DNA of 64,000 nucleotides from Nocardia inohanensis NBRC 100128. GTDB lineage: Bacteria; Actinomycetota; Actinomycetes; Mycobacteriales; Mycobacteriaceae. Positions within the stretch are counted from its first letter, which is position 1; each line of letters opens with the position of its first letter. The notes beneath the pieces were generated by a model, which saw nothing but the letters and a program-made list of their open reading frames with translations, was not told where the DNA came from and did no database searches. Position numbers and translations under genes: made by a program. The stretch is from contig NZ_BDBK01000010.1 in NCBI RefSeq assembly GCF_001612945.1, positions 186,001 to 250,000 of the forward strand. The letters are read 5' to 3'. Of the stretch, positions 1 to 8,557 are shown piece after piece.

Positions 1-551
1 ATCATCGGCAGGATCGGGGTGATGCCGATCCCGCCGGCCACGAAATGCACTCGGGCAGCGGAGGATCCGTAGCCGGGCAGCACGAACGGGAACGCGTTGC
101 GCGGTCCGCGCACGGTCAGCGCGGTGCCGACCTTCAGCTCCTCGTGGACTTCGAGGGAGCCGCCGTTGCCGTTCGGAATCCGCCGCACCGCAACGCGATA
201 CGCGTGCCGATCGGCGGGATCACCACAGAGCGAGTACTGCCGCACCTTCCCCGAGGGCAACTCCAGATCCAGGTGCGCGCCCGGCCTCCATTCCGGTAGC
301 GCGCGCCCGTCCGGCGCGGTCATCAGCAGGCTGATCACGTCGGTGTCATGGGCCTCGACCCGGCGCTCCACCACGATCAGCGGTGTCCGGCGATCGTCGA
401 CGCGGGCGACCGGAGCCTTCCGATTGACGAAAGTGGTCCAGCGCAAGCGCGCTTCGGCGATCTTGTCGAGCACCAGGGTGGTGCGGTCATGACGAGCCTT
501 GCCGTACAGATCTTCCGGCAACGTCTCCGGAACCGGGCGCGCTGCGGTCAC
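1..551 (-). CDS. PDR/VanB-family flavin oxidoreductase (3' end cut by window)
   Basis: The visible 183 residues are the N-terminal FAD-binding part of a ferredoxin-reductase-like enzyme. The motif RQYSLCGDP is the flavin-binding RxYS signature, and GGIGITPILPM near the window edge opens the NAD(P)-binding domain. The C-terminal 2Fe-2S domain expected in the PDR/VanB family would lie outside the window. The GTG start (551-549) overlaps the TGA of the upstream PF10118 gene (550-548), so the two are translationally coupled. By family knowledge this enzyme passes electrons from NAD(P)H to a partner oxygenase. The neighbour is the obvious candidate partner, which is inference. Confidence 0.85.
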   Translation of the reverse strand, partial: MTAARPVPETLPEDLYGKARHDRTTLVLDKIAEARLRWTTFVNRKAPVARVDDRRTPLIVVERRVEAHDTDVISLLMTAPDGRALPEWRPGAHLDLELPSGKVRQYSLCGDPADRHAYRVAVRRIPNGNGGSLEVHEELKVGTALTVRGPRNAFPFVLPGYGSSAARVHFVAGGIGITPILPM

Positions 552-1456
552 GACGCCATGATCCGGGCGGCCGGGGACTGCGCCAGGTAGGCGATGGCCT
601 GGGCGCTGGAGCCGACCGGTTCCGGGGTGTAGGCGGGCTTGAACACCGTCAGCGCACTGTAGAGCAGCGACGGAATGCCGGGCAGCGCACCGCGCCACAT
701 GGCGGCGAAGATGCGCAGGATCAGCATCGGGTAGCGATGGTTCGGCAGGCTCGGATCCTGATGCGCCAGGTATTTGGTGCCGCGCACCAGCAACGCGATG
801 AAGATCGGGAACACCACCAGCATGAGCGCGCAGCGCCGCACGTAGCCGACGCTGAAGTACTCGGCGACGTCGTGCGCGACCATCCGATGCTCGACCTCTT
901 CGGCCCCGTGCCAGCGGAACAGGTCCAGCATCTGCGGGTCGGCGTCGAATCGCTCCAGGTCGGCATTGAGGATCCAGTCGCCGAGGAAGGCGAAGAAATG
1001 CTCGAGGGTGGCGATGAAGCCGAGCCGCTCGACCAGATGCTGCTGCCGGGCCGCCTCGGTGCCGAGGTCGTCGCGCGGGCCGAGGGTCTTGCGGAAGAGG
1101 TATTCGGTCTGCCGCACATACGGTTCGACATCGATGCCGTGCGCGGTCAGCACCTCCTCGAGCACCCCGTTGTGGCTCTCGGCGTGCATGGATTCCTGCC
1201 CGATGAAGCCGATCATGGCCTCGCGCAGCTTCTCGTCCTTGACCAGTTCGAGGGCTTCACCGAAGGTCACCAGGAAGCTGCGCTCCCCCTCGGGCAGCAG
1301 CATGCTCAAGGCATTGAGCACGTGTGAGGCGACCGGTTCCTTTTTCATCCAGACCGGTTCGGTCCGGGACCAATCGAACTGCACATTGCGGGCATGCAGG
1401 GCCACTTCACCGGGTTCGGTCACCACGCGGCGGCCCAGCTTCGGAAGTAGCTTCAT
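548..1456 (-). CDS. PF10118 'metal-dependent hydrolase', ferritin-like diiron fold
   Basis: A 302-residue protein of the family usually labelled predicted metal-dependent hydrolase (PF10118). Visible metal-ligand-like motifs are QESMHAESHN and EEVEHRMVAHD, that is ExxH and EExEH arrangements typical of ferritin-like diiron carboxylate proteins, with further Glu/His in EHFFAF. A hydrophobic segment follows (LMLVVFPIFIALLV). The ATG is preceded by AGGAGT at good spacing. Its stop overlaps the GTG of a flavin reductase, which suggests a two-component diiron oxygenase or hydroxylase rather than a hydrolase. Family placement is firm; the oxygenase role is inference. Confidence 0.8.
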   Translation of the reverse strand: MKLLPKLGRRVVTEPGEVALHARNVQFDWSRTEPVWMKKEPVASHVLNALSMLLPEGERSFLVTFGEALELVKDEKLREAMIGFIGQESMHAESHNGVLEEVLTAHGIDVEPYVRQTEYLFRKTLGPRDDLGTEAARQQHLVERLGFIATLEHFFAFLGDWILNADLERFDADPQMLDLFRWHGAEEVEHRMVAHDVAEYFSVGYVRRCALMLVVFPIFIALLVRGTKYLAHQDPSLPNHRYPMLILRIFAAMWRGALPGIPSLLYSALTVFKPAYTPEPVGSSAQAIAYLAQSPAARIMAS

Positions 1457-1482
1457 CGATACTCCTGGTTTCGCGTTCGGAT

Positions 1483-1502
1483 TTGCTACGGCAGCGTAGC
1501 AA
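1483..1502. promoter_or_regulatory. Inverted repeat, TetR-type operator candidate
   Basis: TTGCTACG and CGTAGCAA form perfect 8-bp arms around GCAG, 27 bp upstream of the PF10118 start codon. The CTACG...CGTAG core and short spacer are typical of TetR-family operators, and the position suits control of the two-gene operon. No TetR gene is visible in the window, so the regulator is unknown. Confidence 0.5.
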
Positions 1503-1565
1503 TATTCTACCCGTACATGAAACCAGGAGTTACACCTAGAATTATGGTCGCGACCGTGCTATTGA

Positions 1566-3518
1566 TCAGCTGTCCACGTGCACGTGCGGACGCTGCGAGC
1601 GGCGCGGGACGGCCCGCCGGATGATCTCGCGGGTCACCGGGGCCACCTCGCCCTCCCCGAAGAAGATGAAGCGCAGCAGGTTGGTCAGCGGATTGCCCTC
1701 GGTCCATTCGAAATAGACGTGCGGCGGAGCGCCGGTGCGGTCGCGGATGGCCAGCAGGATCGCCGCGATGCAGTTCGGCACGGCCGCCGCCTCCACGGTG
1801 AGAATGCGGTACTCGTCCACCTCCACCTCGGTCACCAGCAGCTCGGTGCTGAACTCGGAAGGGTCCTTGACGATGACCTCGAGGAAGAGAATCGGCTCCG
1901 AATCCGGGATGTGGCTCTCGCGCCGCTGATCGGCCTCCTTCTCCGCGTACTCCTCCGGCTGCCGATTGTCGATGTCGTGGGTGACGATGCGGACCTCGCC
2001 GCGTGCGGCCAGGGCGTCGATCATCGCGGCGGCCTTGTCGTCGAAGGTGACCGTGACGGCCCGCAATTCGAAGGCGCGGCGGAAGCGGGAGGCGAAGGAC
2101 ACCACCAGCGTCGCCAGGATGAACAGCAGCGCGAGCTGTGCGCCCTCCGGCTTCTCGATGACATTGTCGATGGTGGTGTAGACGAAGATCGCCGACACCG
2201 CGCCGAACAGGAACACCCGCGAACGCTGCTGCTGCCGCGCCGCCGACAGGGTCACCGCGACGGCCGCCGAGGTGATGAGCACCAGCACGCCGGTCGCGTA
2301 GGCCGCGCCCTGCGCATCGACACTGGCATCGAAGTACCAGGTGATGCCGAAGGCGACGGCCGCGAAAACCAGGACCAGCGGCCGGATCTGACGCGCCCAT
2401 TCCGGCGCCATGCCGAAGCGCGGCAGGTAGCGCGGCACCAGGTTCAGCAGCCCCGCCATGGCCGAGGCGCCCGCGAACCACAGGATCGCGATGGTGCTGA
2501 TGTCGTACACGGTGCCGAAGGCATTGCCGAGATGCTCGTGCGCCAGATACGCCAGCGCCCGGCCGTTCGCCGCGCCGCCGGGCTCGAACGCGGCCTCCGG
2601 AATCAGGATGGTGGTGATGAAGCTGGAGACGATGAGGAACCCGCTCATGATGAGCGCGGCGGTGGTGAGCAGTTTGCGGGTGCCGACGATGCGGGTGCGC
2701 GGGTACTCCTCGGTGTCCCCCGGCGCGCCCTTGATCTGCGGCATCACCGCGACCCCGGTCTCGAATCCGGACAGGCCCAGCGCCAGCTTCGGGAACACCA
2801 GCAGCGCGACGCCGATCATGGCGATCGGGCTGCCGTGCTGCGCGGTGAGCGCGTGCGTCCAGTCGGTGACCATGGAGCCGTGCTGGAGCACCTGGATCAG
2901 ACCGGTCACGGCGACAACGAGATTCAGGGTGAGGTAGATCCCGACCAGCACCACCGCGATGCTGATGGCTTCGCTGAACCCCTTCAGGAACACCGCCGCC
3001 AGCAGGGCCAGCAGCACCAGCGTGATGATCAGGTTGTGCCCGTGCAGCGCGTCGGGAACCAGCGGGTTCTCCACGATGTGCGCCGCGCCGTCGGCCGCCG
3101 ACAGCGTCATGGTGATGGTGAAGTCGGTGGCCGCGAAGCCGAGCAGCACCAGGATCAGCACCTTGCCCCACCAATTGGGCAGGAACTTGGCGAGCATGGC
3201 GATGGAGCCGCCGCCGTGCGGGCTCTCCTTGGCCACCCGGCGATACACCGGCAGCGCGCCGAACAGGGTGAGCGCCACCAGCACCAGGGTGGCCAGCGGG
3301 GAGAGCACGCCGGCCGCGAGGGCCGCGATGCCGGGCTGATAGCCGAGGGTCGAGAAGTAGTCGACACCGGTCAGGCACATGACCTTCCACCAGGAGTGCT
3401 GGTGGTCCTTCGGCGCCCGCTTGGCCATCGGCCCCGGTATCTGCGAGTGCTCTTCGCCCGCGTCTTCCAGCAGCCAGTCCGCGAAGCGCGAACGTAACCG
3501 TACCTCGGTGGTGGTCAC
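1566..3518 (-). CDS. APC-superfamily amino acid permease with C-terminal cytosolic domain
   Basis: A 650-residue membrane transporter. After a hydrophilic N-terminus come about twelve hydrophobic segments. The first contains GVDYFSTLGYQPGIA, the substrate-binding loop region of APC permeases. The last ~170 residues are soluble (after FVYTTIDNVIEKPEG and two further helices) and include the alpha/beta-like stretch FDDKAAAMIDALAARGEVRI, probably a regulatory domain. The start is GTG at 3518 with GGGAGGAT upstream. It probably imports amino acids or polyamines; the substrate cannot be read from sequence. It is transcribed alone, with 109 bp to the next gene downstream. Confidence 0.85.
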   Translation of the reverse strand: MTTTEVRLRSRFADWLLEDAGEEHSQIPGPMAKRAPKDHQHSWWKVMCLTGVDYFSTLGYQPGIAALAAGVLSPLATLVLVALTLFGALPVYRRVAKESPHGGGSIAMLAKFLPNWWGKVLILVLLGFAATDFTITMTLSAADGAAHIVENPLVPDALHGHNLIITLVLLALLAAVFLKGFSEAISIAVVLVGIYLTLNLVVAVTGLIQVLQHGSMVTDWTHALTAQHGSPIAMIGVALLVFPKLALGLSGFETGVAVMPQIKGAPGDTEEYPRTRIVGTRKLLTTAALIMSGFLIVSSFITTILIPEAAFEPGGAANGRALAYLAHEHLGNAFGTVYDISTIAILWFAGASAMAGLLNLVPRYLPRFGMAPEWARQIRPLVLVFAAVAFGITWYFDASVDAQGAAYATGVLVLITSAAVAVTLSAARQQQRSRVFLFGAVSAIFVYTTIDNVIEKPEGAQLALLFILATLVVSFASRFRRAFELRAVTVTFDDKAAAMIDALAARGEVRIVTHDIDNRQPEEYAEKEADQRRESHIPDSEPILFLEVIVKDPSEFSTELLVTEVEVDEYRILTVEAAAVPNCIAAILLAIRDRTGAPPHVYFEWTEGNPLTNLLRFIFFGEGEVAPVTREIIRRAVPRRSQRPHVHVDS

Positions 3519-3685
3519 AGGATCCTCCCCGGAACCCGTTGGCGCGGTTCCCGAAATGTCGGCGATGTCGTGGTCAATGTACTCACGACACGCCGACGGA
3601 AGATAAACCCCACCCCGCGAGTCTCGATCAGCGCCGTGCCGACCGCGTAAACACCGGTCGCGCCGTTATTTCCGGATGGTACGGC

Positions 3686-4510
3686 CTATCCGACGTAGGC
3701 CGCGATGGCGGCGCTGATCGCCTGCGCCAATCGTGCACGGCCGTCCGGGGATTCGAGGATCGCGATATCCCCGGGGTCACGCATGTTGCCGCATTCGACC
3801 AGCGCGGTGGGGCGGTCGGAGTGGTTCAGCCCGGCCAGATCCGCGCGCGGGTTCATACCGTCCGAGCCGATGTAGGTGGAGGTCTCGAATCCGGCGCGCA
3901 CCAGGCTGTCCCGGATGCCGGTGGCCAGCCGCACCGACGGCTCCCCCTGCGCCTCGTTCAACGGCGGCGAGGAGTGCGCGACGTGGAAGCCGTGCGCTCC
4001 CGCGGGCGCGCCGTCGGCGTGGATGGAGACCACGGCCGCCGCCCCGGTCCGATTGCCGAGGGTGCCGCGTTCGTCCACGCACGGCCCGACGCCGGAGTCG
4101 CTGTCCCGCGACATGATCACCTGGTAGCCACGCGCGGTGAGCAGATCCCGCACCCGCTGCGCCACATCCCAGTTGAACTCGTGCTCGGTGTAGCCGTCGT
4201 TGGCGGCGGTGCCGGTGGTATTGCAGGCTTTGGTGCCGCCGCGGCCGTCGGAGACCTGGGCGTTGATCTCCTCGGGATGCGCCGCGCCGCCGCCGTTGTG
4301 CCCGGGATCGAGCACGATGGTCTTGCCCGCGATCGGAACCAGCGGGGCCGCAGGGAGTTTCGCGATCGGCGCGGCCGTCACCGGCCCGCTGCCACCGATC
4401 AGCAGAGCACCGCAGACCGCCGCCAAGACTTTCCAGTGTCGCTGTCGCACGCGCCCCACCCTACGGCCCGGCGCAAGCCCCGAGCCAGTGCGGCGCGGGC
4501 TTCCGATCAT
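3686..4510 (-). CDS. Secreted N-acetylmuramoyl-L-alanine amidase (Amidase_3, Rv3717-like)
   Basis: A zinc amidase that cleaves the amide between N-acetylmuramic acid and the stem peptide of peptidoglycan. The Amidase_3 zinc and catalytic elements are visible in order: VLDPGHNGG (His), TEHEFNWDVA (Glu), VSIHADG (His) and LVECGNM (catalytic Glu). An N-terminal hydrophobic stretch (KVLAAVCGALLIGGSG) is a signal peptide. The ATG at 4510 overlaps the MarR stop as ATGA and is chosen for that reason. A GTG at 4450 would give a more usual, shorter signal peptide. As last gene of the MFS-MarR operon, cell-wall remodelling may be coupled to that regulon. Confidence 0.85.
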   Translation of the reverse strand: MIGSPRRTGSGLAPGRRVGRVRQRHWKVLAAVCGALLIGGSGPVTAAPIAKLPAAPLVPIAGKTIVLDPGHNGGGAAHPEEINAQVSDGRGGTKACNTTGTAANDGYTEHEFNWDVAQRVRDLLTARGYQVIMSRDSDSGVGPCVDERGTLGNRTGAAAVVSIHADGAPAGAHGFHVAHSSPPLNEAQGEPSVRLATGIRDSLVRAGFETSTYIGSDGMNPRADLAGLNHSDRPTALVECGNMRDPGDIAILESPDGRARLAQAISAAIAAYVG

Positions 4511-4926
4511 GGTTCGAGCTTGCGCAGCAGATCACGCAGGGTGCGCAATTCGGCGGGCGCGAGTGCGGTGACCGGGTGTGGCGCGGGATCGGGGGTGGCC
4601 TTGGCGTCGGCGTACACGCGCCGGCCCTCGGGGGTGAGCGACACCAGTTTGCTGCGCCGATTCGCCGGATCGATCTCGCGCAGCACCAGCCCGCGCTGCT
4701 CGAGATCGTTGACCGCGACGGTGGTGGCGGGGGCGTCCATCATGGCGGCCTGGGCAAGATCCTTGACGGTGAGCGGTCCGGGCAGCAGCCGCTTCAGGAT
4801 CCGAATCCGGCTGAACGGCATACCCGTTCGCTCCACGACGGCGCGCTTGTAGCCGTCGCGGGAATCCATCACCAGATGGGTGAGCAGGTTCCAGACCTCG
4901 TCGGGGGTGGGCGTGTCAGCCGGCAT
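4507..4926 (-). CDS. MarR-family transcriptional regulator
   Basis: A 139-residue winged-helix regulator. The recognition region is visible (GPLTVKDLAQAAMMDAPATTVAVNDLEQRGLV), followed by the wing DPANRRSKLVSLTPEGRR, a MarR hallmark. The ATG at 4926 lies inside the end of the MFS gene (11-nt overlap), so the pair is co-translated. The likely target is the long dyad at the start of the MFS gene, giving autoregulation of exporter and regulator. Ligand unknown. Confidence 0.88.
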   Translation of the reverse strand: MPADTPTPDEVWNLLTHLVMDSRDGYKRAVVERTGMPFSRIRILKRLLPGPLTVKDLAQAAMMDAPATTVAVNDLEQRGLVLREIDPANRRSKLVSLTPEGRRVYADAKATPDPAPHPVTALAPAELRTLRDLLRKLEP

Positions 4927-6292
4927 GGGTGGGGACCTTCGTTTCGAGCAGTGGTGCGACACGGTCCCGGGAACGGTACGCCCACGGGGTGCTCGCGGCG
5001 ACTCCGAGCGCGAGCACGGCGGCGGTGAGCGCGCTGATGGTCCACCACAGGCCCGCCCCGGAGAGCGCACCGCACAGTGCCACACCGAGACTCACGCCGA
5101 CCTGGCGGCTGGTGGAGGCGACCGCGGCGGCGGCTCCGGCGCGATCGAGCGGCATACCGCTCACGGCGGAGGTGGTGATGGGGGCGTTGACCATGCCGAA
5201 TCCGATACCGAACAGCGTGAACAGCACGATCAGCTGCCAGATGGGGGTGTCGGGGCGCAGTTGGGTCAGGCCCACCGCCGCGATGGTCATCAGTATCCCG
5301 GAGGCCACCAGCGAGGGCCGGGTGCCGTGGCGGCCCACCAGGCGACCGGAGACGGGCGAGAAGATGAGCATGCCGATCGCCATCGGCAGGTACAGCAGGC
5401 CGGTGTGCACGGCCGAGAAGTGCCGCACCCCTTGCAGATACAGCGACATGTCGAACAGGAACGCGCCGAGGGCGGCGAACGCGCCGACCGCGATCACGGT
5501 GGCCGAGGCGAAGGGGAAGCTGCGGAAGAACCGCAGATCGATGAATGGCGAGCGGTGGCGCGCCTCGTGCCAGAGGAAGCCCAGCAGGGCGGCGGCGGCG
5601 ATGACGAAGACCGGCGGCTTGCCCTCGATCAGCCCGAACACCAGCGTGAAGAGGGTGATCATGGCCAGCACCTGGCCGATCGGGTCCATACCGCGCGGGG
5701 CGGCCGACTTCGATTCCGGCACATACAAAGTGGTGAGAACGTAGGCCACGGCGACGATGGGCAGGTTGATCCAGAACACCGACTGCCAGCCGAGGGCGTC
5801 GATGAGCCCGCCGCCGACCATGGGTCCGAGCGCGGTCGAGATGCCGACCACCGCACCCCAGATGCCCACCGCGCGAGCACGTTCCACCTTGCCGGTGAAG
5901 ACGGTGGTGATGATCGACATGGCCACCGGGTTCAGCATGGAACCGCCCACGGCCTGGACGAATCGGGCGCCGATGAGGATTTCGATGGTGGGCGCGATGC
6001 TGCACAGCAGCGAACCGGCCGCGAAGGTGAGCAGGCCGATGCGGAAGATCCGGCGGCGGCCGAGGCGGTCGGCCAGCGCGCCCGAGAGCATGAGCAGGCC
6101 GGCCAGGGTGAGGGTGTAGACGTCGACGATCCATTGCAAGCGGGACAGCGGGGCGCCGAGATCGGAGCCGATGGTGGGGATGGCGACATTGACGATGGTG
6201 GCGTCCATGGAGGAGATCAGCAGGCTCAGACAGCAGGTGATCAGGACTATCGTCTTGCGTCGCGCACTCAACCCGTCAATAGTTGTGAACAC
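4916..6292 (-). CDS. MFS drug-efflux transporter, DHA2 (EmrB/QacA) family
   Basis: A 458-residue transporter with about 14 hydrophobic segments. TM1 carries LISSMDATIVNVAIPTI and the next loop LQWIVDVYTLTLAGLLMLSGALADRLGRRR, the DHA2 motif D1 and motif A signatures. Predicted role: proton-driven export of hydrophobic or toxic compounds. The start codon is GTG at 6292 and sits inside the operator dyad without a Shine-Dalgarno sequence, which suggests a leaderless message. A TTG at 6271 is the only nearby alternative. It is first gene of an operon with MarR and the amidase. Confidence 0.88.
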   Translation of the reverse strand: MFTTIDGLSARRKTIVLITCCLSLLISSMDATIVNVAIPTIGSDLGAPLSRLQWIVDVYTLTLAGLLMLSGALADRLGRRRIFRIGLLTFAAGSLLCSIAPTIEILIGARFVQAVGGSMLNPVAMSIITTVFTGKVERARAVGIWGAVVGISTALGPMVGGGLIDALGWQSVFWINLPIVAVAYVLTTLYVPESKSAAPRGMDPIGQVLAMITLFTLVFGLIEGKPPVFVIAAAALLGFLWHEARHRSPFIDLRFFRSFPFASATVIAVGAFAALGAFLFDMSLYLQGVRHFSAVHTGLLYLPMAIGMLIFSPVSGRLVGRHGTRPSLVASGILMTIAAVGLTQLRPDTPIWQLIVLFTLFGIGFGMVNAPITTSAVSGMPLDRAGAAAAVASTSRQVGVSLGVALCGALSGAGLWWTISALTAAVLALGVAASTPWAYRSRDRVAPLLETKVPTHAG

Positions 6293-6318
6293 ACAACGAT
6301 TGTGTGCTCACAACTATT
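6278..6318. promoter_or_regulatory. Long MarR-type operator over the MFS start codon
   Basis: Two 19-bp arms, AATAGTTGTGAACACACAA and its complement with one mismatch, flank CGA. Within the arms TTGTGA and TTGTGTG repeats form nested half sites typical of MarR operators. The GTG start of the MFS gene (6292-6290) lies in the left arm, so binding would block transcription initiation directly. Confidence 0.75.
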
Positions 6319-6358
6319 CGTCCGCAACCCCGGCTCGCTGTGGCGTGGGTTACACCCG

Positions 6359-7144
6359 TCAGGGCGACGACCGGTAGAGGAATGCGCCGAGCACATCCGG
6401 CACTACCGCGGTCACGTCCTCGGTCTGCTCGTCGGCGGTGCCGTAGGTATGTGCGGAGACGGTGAACCCCGGGCCGAAGGAGGCCGAGGCGACCTCCGGG
6501 GTGCCCTGGTCGGCCCAGCCCCATTTGGTGCCGGTGACTCGCGGCAGGCGTGCGGTCCCCCAGTCCTGCTTCGTGCCGTCGGCGGCGATCGGACTCGCGT
6601 CGGCCATCCAGCCGAGGATCGGCGAGTCCGGGTCGTCGCGGAGTTTTACGGCCAGGAAGTCGGCCACATCGGCGGTGCTGGTCGAGGACAGGCTCCAGCC
6701 GCCCTGCCCGTGCGTGGCGGTGAGCTTGTACTCCGCGGCCACGTCGTCGATGGCCGTCGGATACTTCGCGGACAGGGCGTCGGCGGCGGCATCGTCGGAG
6801 AGGCGGATCATGCGCTCCCCCAGCTCGCGATCCTGCGCCGCACCGTCACCGTGCCGCAGTGCGTAATCGACGACGTAGAGCTTGACCACCGAGAGCCCCG
6901 ACCGGGCCTCGCTCTCGTTGGGCGTGCCCCACTTCAGGTCCGGCAGGATCGAGCGCACCGAGATCGCGGTCCGGGACGGCACTTCCACCGTCGGCAGCTC
7001 CCGCTGCGGGACCGGGAACGGCAGGCCGGGGAGCGGCGGAAGTGGAATCGACGGTGGCGCAACAGGATCCGCCCCGGCGAGCGGCCCGCCGCACAGTACG
7101 ACACCGGCCACCACCGACCCGACCACTCGCGTTCGCCAGCCCAT
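6359..7144 (-). CDS. Secreted serine beta-lactamase/PBP-like protein
   Basis: A 261-residue exported protein with signal peptide MGWRTRVVGSVVAGVVLCGG. It has a Pro-rich linker (PPSIPLPPLPGLPFPVPQ) and a domain with penicillin-binding-fold features: SVVK in GLSVVKLYVV matches the SxxK nucleophile motif, SDD matches the second motif position, and GTKWGW sits where a KTG-type box is expected. ATG at 7144 has GGAGGTGG upstream, so longer reading frames are not needed. The third box is degenerate, so catalytic activity is uncertain; it may be a cell-wall-binding relative of mycobacterial lipoprotein-type serine hydrolases. Confidence 0.7.
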   Translation of the reverse strand: MGWRTRVVGSVVAGVVLCGGPLAGADPVAPPSIPLPPLPGLPFPVPQRELPTVEVPSRTAISVRSILPDLKWGTPNESEARSGLSVVKLYVVDYALRHGDGAAQDRELGERMIRLSDDAAADALSAKYPTAIDDVAAEYKLTATHGQGGWSLSSTSTADVADFLAVKLRDDPDSPILGWMADASPIAADGTKQDWGTARLPRVTGTKWGWADQGTPEVASASFGPGFTVSAHTYGTADEQTEDVTAVVPDVLGAFLYRSSP

Positions 7145-7234
7145 CGCCACCTCCGCGCCAGGCCCCCGGCTTCCCAGCTTGCCTCCCGCACCCCCTTGAT
7201 TCGCGAAGAACCTCCACCGACACGCCGCACCTCC

Positions 7235-7311
7235 GTCATTCCGGCGCGCTTTCAGCCGGAATCCACACACCCGCCCGGCGTGGATCCCGGCTGAAAGCAT
7301 GCCGGGATGAC
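7235..7311. repeat. Imperfect 32-bp inverted repeat element
   Basis: Two 32-bp arms (7235-7266 and 7280-7311) match at 28 positions and flank a 13-bp spacer. The arms begin GTCATTCCGG and GTGGATCCCGG and share CTTTCAGCCGG. It sits between the 5' end of the serine hydrolase gene and the 3' end of the P450 gene. The form suggests a dispersed palindromic (REP/MITE-like) unit. No target-site duplication is obvious. Confidence 0.65.
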
Positions 7312-7330
7312 GGGGGTCAAGGCGGCGGCG

Positions 7331-8557
7331 TCAGCTGACGAGTACCGGCACTCCCGCCACGTCGTTCTGCGTCATCACCGGCAACTGCTGGATCTCGTTC
7401 TCCGGCACCGCGAGTCGCAGCCCCGGGAAGCGGTCGAAGAGCGCGGGCAGTCCGATGGCCGCTTCCAGCCGGGCCAGCGCCGCGCCCGGGCAGATGTGCG
7501 GGCCGTAGCCGAAGGAGATATTGCGATTGGCGGTGGGCCGGGTGATGTCGAACTCGTCGGCGTCCGCGCCGTGGATGGCGGTGTCGCGGCCGACGGCGCG
7601 GTAGGAGATCACCACGCCCTCACCCTTCTCGATGACGAGGTCGCCGACGGTGATGTCCTCGGTGGCGAAGCGCATGAGCAGATGCGTGACCGGCCCGTCC
7701 CAGCGCAGGGTCTCCTCGATCGCCTGCTTCCATTCGATATCCCCGGCGAGCACCTTGCTCAGCTGTTCGGGGCGAGTCACCAAGGCGCGCACCGCATTCA
7801 GGATGAGGCTGACCGTGGTCTCGTGTCCGGCGGCGACCAGGGCCTTGAGGTTGCCGACCACCTCTTCCTCGGTGAGCGGTTCGCCGCCCTCGTCGGCCAG
7901 GATGAGCGCGCTGGTGAGATCGTCGCCGGGGTTGGCGGTCTTCTCCCGCACCATGTTCGTGAAGTACACATCCATCTCGCCGATGATCCGCAGCCGCTCG
8001 TCCTGCGGGGTGAGCATGGAGAAGAACTTCTTGTACCAGTCCAGCAGCATGGCGTGATCGGCGCGCGGCACGCCCATCAGTTCGCTGATCACCCGCATGG
8101 GCAGCGGGTAGGCGAAGACCTGCTTGAGATCCACCACCGCGCCGTCCGCGCCGGCGGCCTCGAGATCGTCGAGGAGTTCGGCGACGAGCCGTTCGATATC
8201 GGGGCGCAGGGCTTCCAGACGGCGCGGGGTGAGCGCCTGGGTGGTCTTGATCCGCAGCCGCCGATGCTCGGCCCCGTCCACGGTGAACATGGAGCGCCCG
8301 GCATTGATCATGCCGATCAGCGGCCAATCCCAGGTCACCACGCCCGAGGTCCACAGCCCCCAGCTCTCGATGTCCTTGACCAGCCGGGTGTCGGTGAGCA
8401 ATTGGCGCGCCAGGGTGTGGTCGGTGACGGTCCAGGCGGGCACGCCGAGCAGTTCGATGCGGGTGAGCGCACCGGCGTCGCGCAGGCGTGCGGTCTCGCC
8501 GGCCAGGTCACCGACCATCGGATCGATGGCCATGGCATGCGGGCATAGGGAACTCAC
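7331..8557 (-). CDS. Cytochrome P450, last gene of the conservon operon
   Basis: A 408-residue soluble bacterial P450. The haem-binding loop is FGYGPHICPGAALARLE (Cys ligand), the I-helix has VAAGHETT, and the K-helix has the ExxR motif in EETLRW. The GTG at 8557 overlaps the stop of the preceding P450 (GTGA), with GGAGG upstream. By family it is a monooxygenase needing ferredoxin partners; the substrate is not apparent. Position after the roadblock/GTPase genes follows the conservon pattern known from Streptomyces, where P450s close some cvn operons. Confidence 0.92.
   Translation of the reverse strand: MSSLCPHAMAIDPMVGDLAGETARLRDAGALTRIELLGVPAWTVTDHTLARQLLTDTRLVKDIESWGLWTSGVVTWDWPLIGMINAGRSMFTVDGAEHRRLRIKTTQALTPRRLEALRPDIERLVAELLDDLEAAGADGAVVDLKQVFAYPLPMRVISELMGVPRADHAMLLDWYKKFFSMLTPQDERLRIIGEMDVYFTNMVREKTANPGDDLTSALILADEGGEPLTEEEVVGNLKALVAAGHETTVSLILNAVRALVTRPEQLSKVLAGDIEWKQAIEETLRWDGPVTHLLMRFATEDITVGDLVIEKGEGVVISYRAVGRDTAIHGADADEFDITRPTANRNISFGYGPHICPGAALARLEAAIGLPALFDRFPGLRLAVPENEIQQLPVMTQNDVAGVPVLVS

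Noticed and set aside
1578..3497. Long plus-strand open frame, His/Gln/Asp/Arg-rich
   Set aside because: Antisense of the APC permease; typical third-position GC artefact.
4880..7294. Long plus-strand open frame
   Set aside because: Antisense to the MFS and serine-hydrolase genes, which have clear motifs; no family resemblance.
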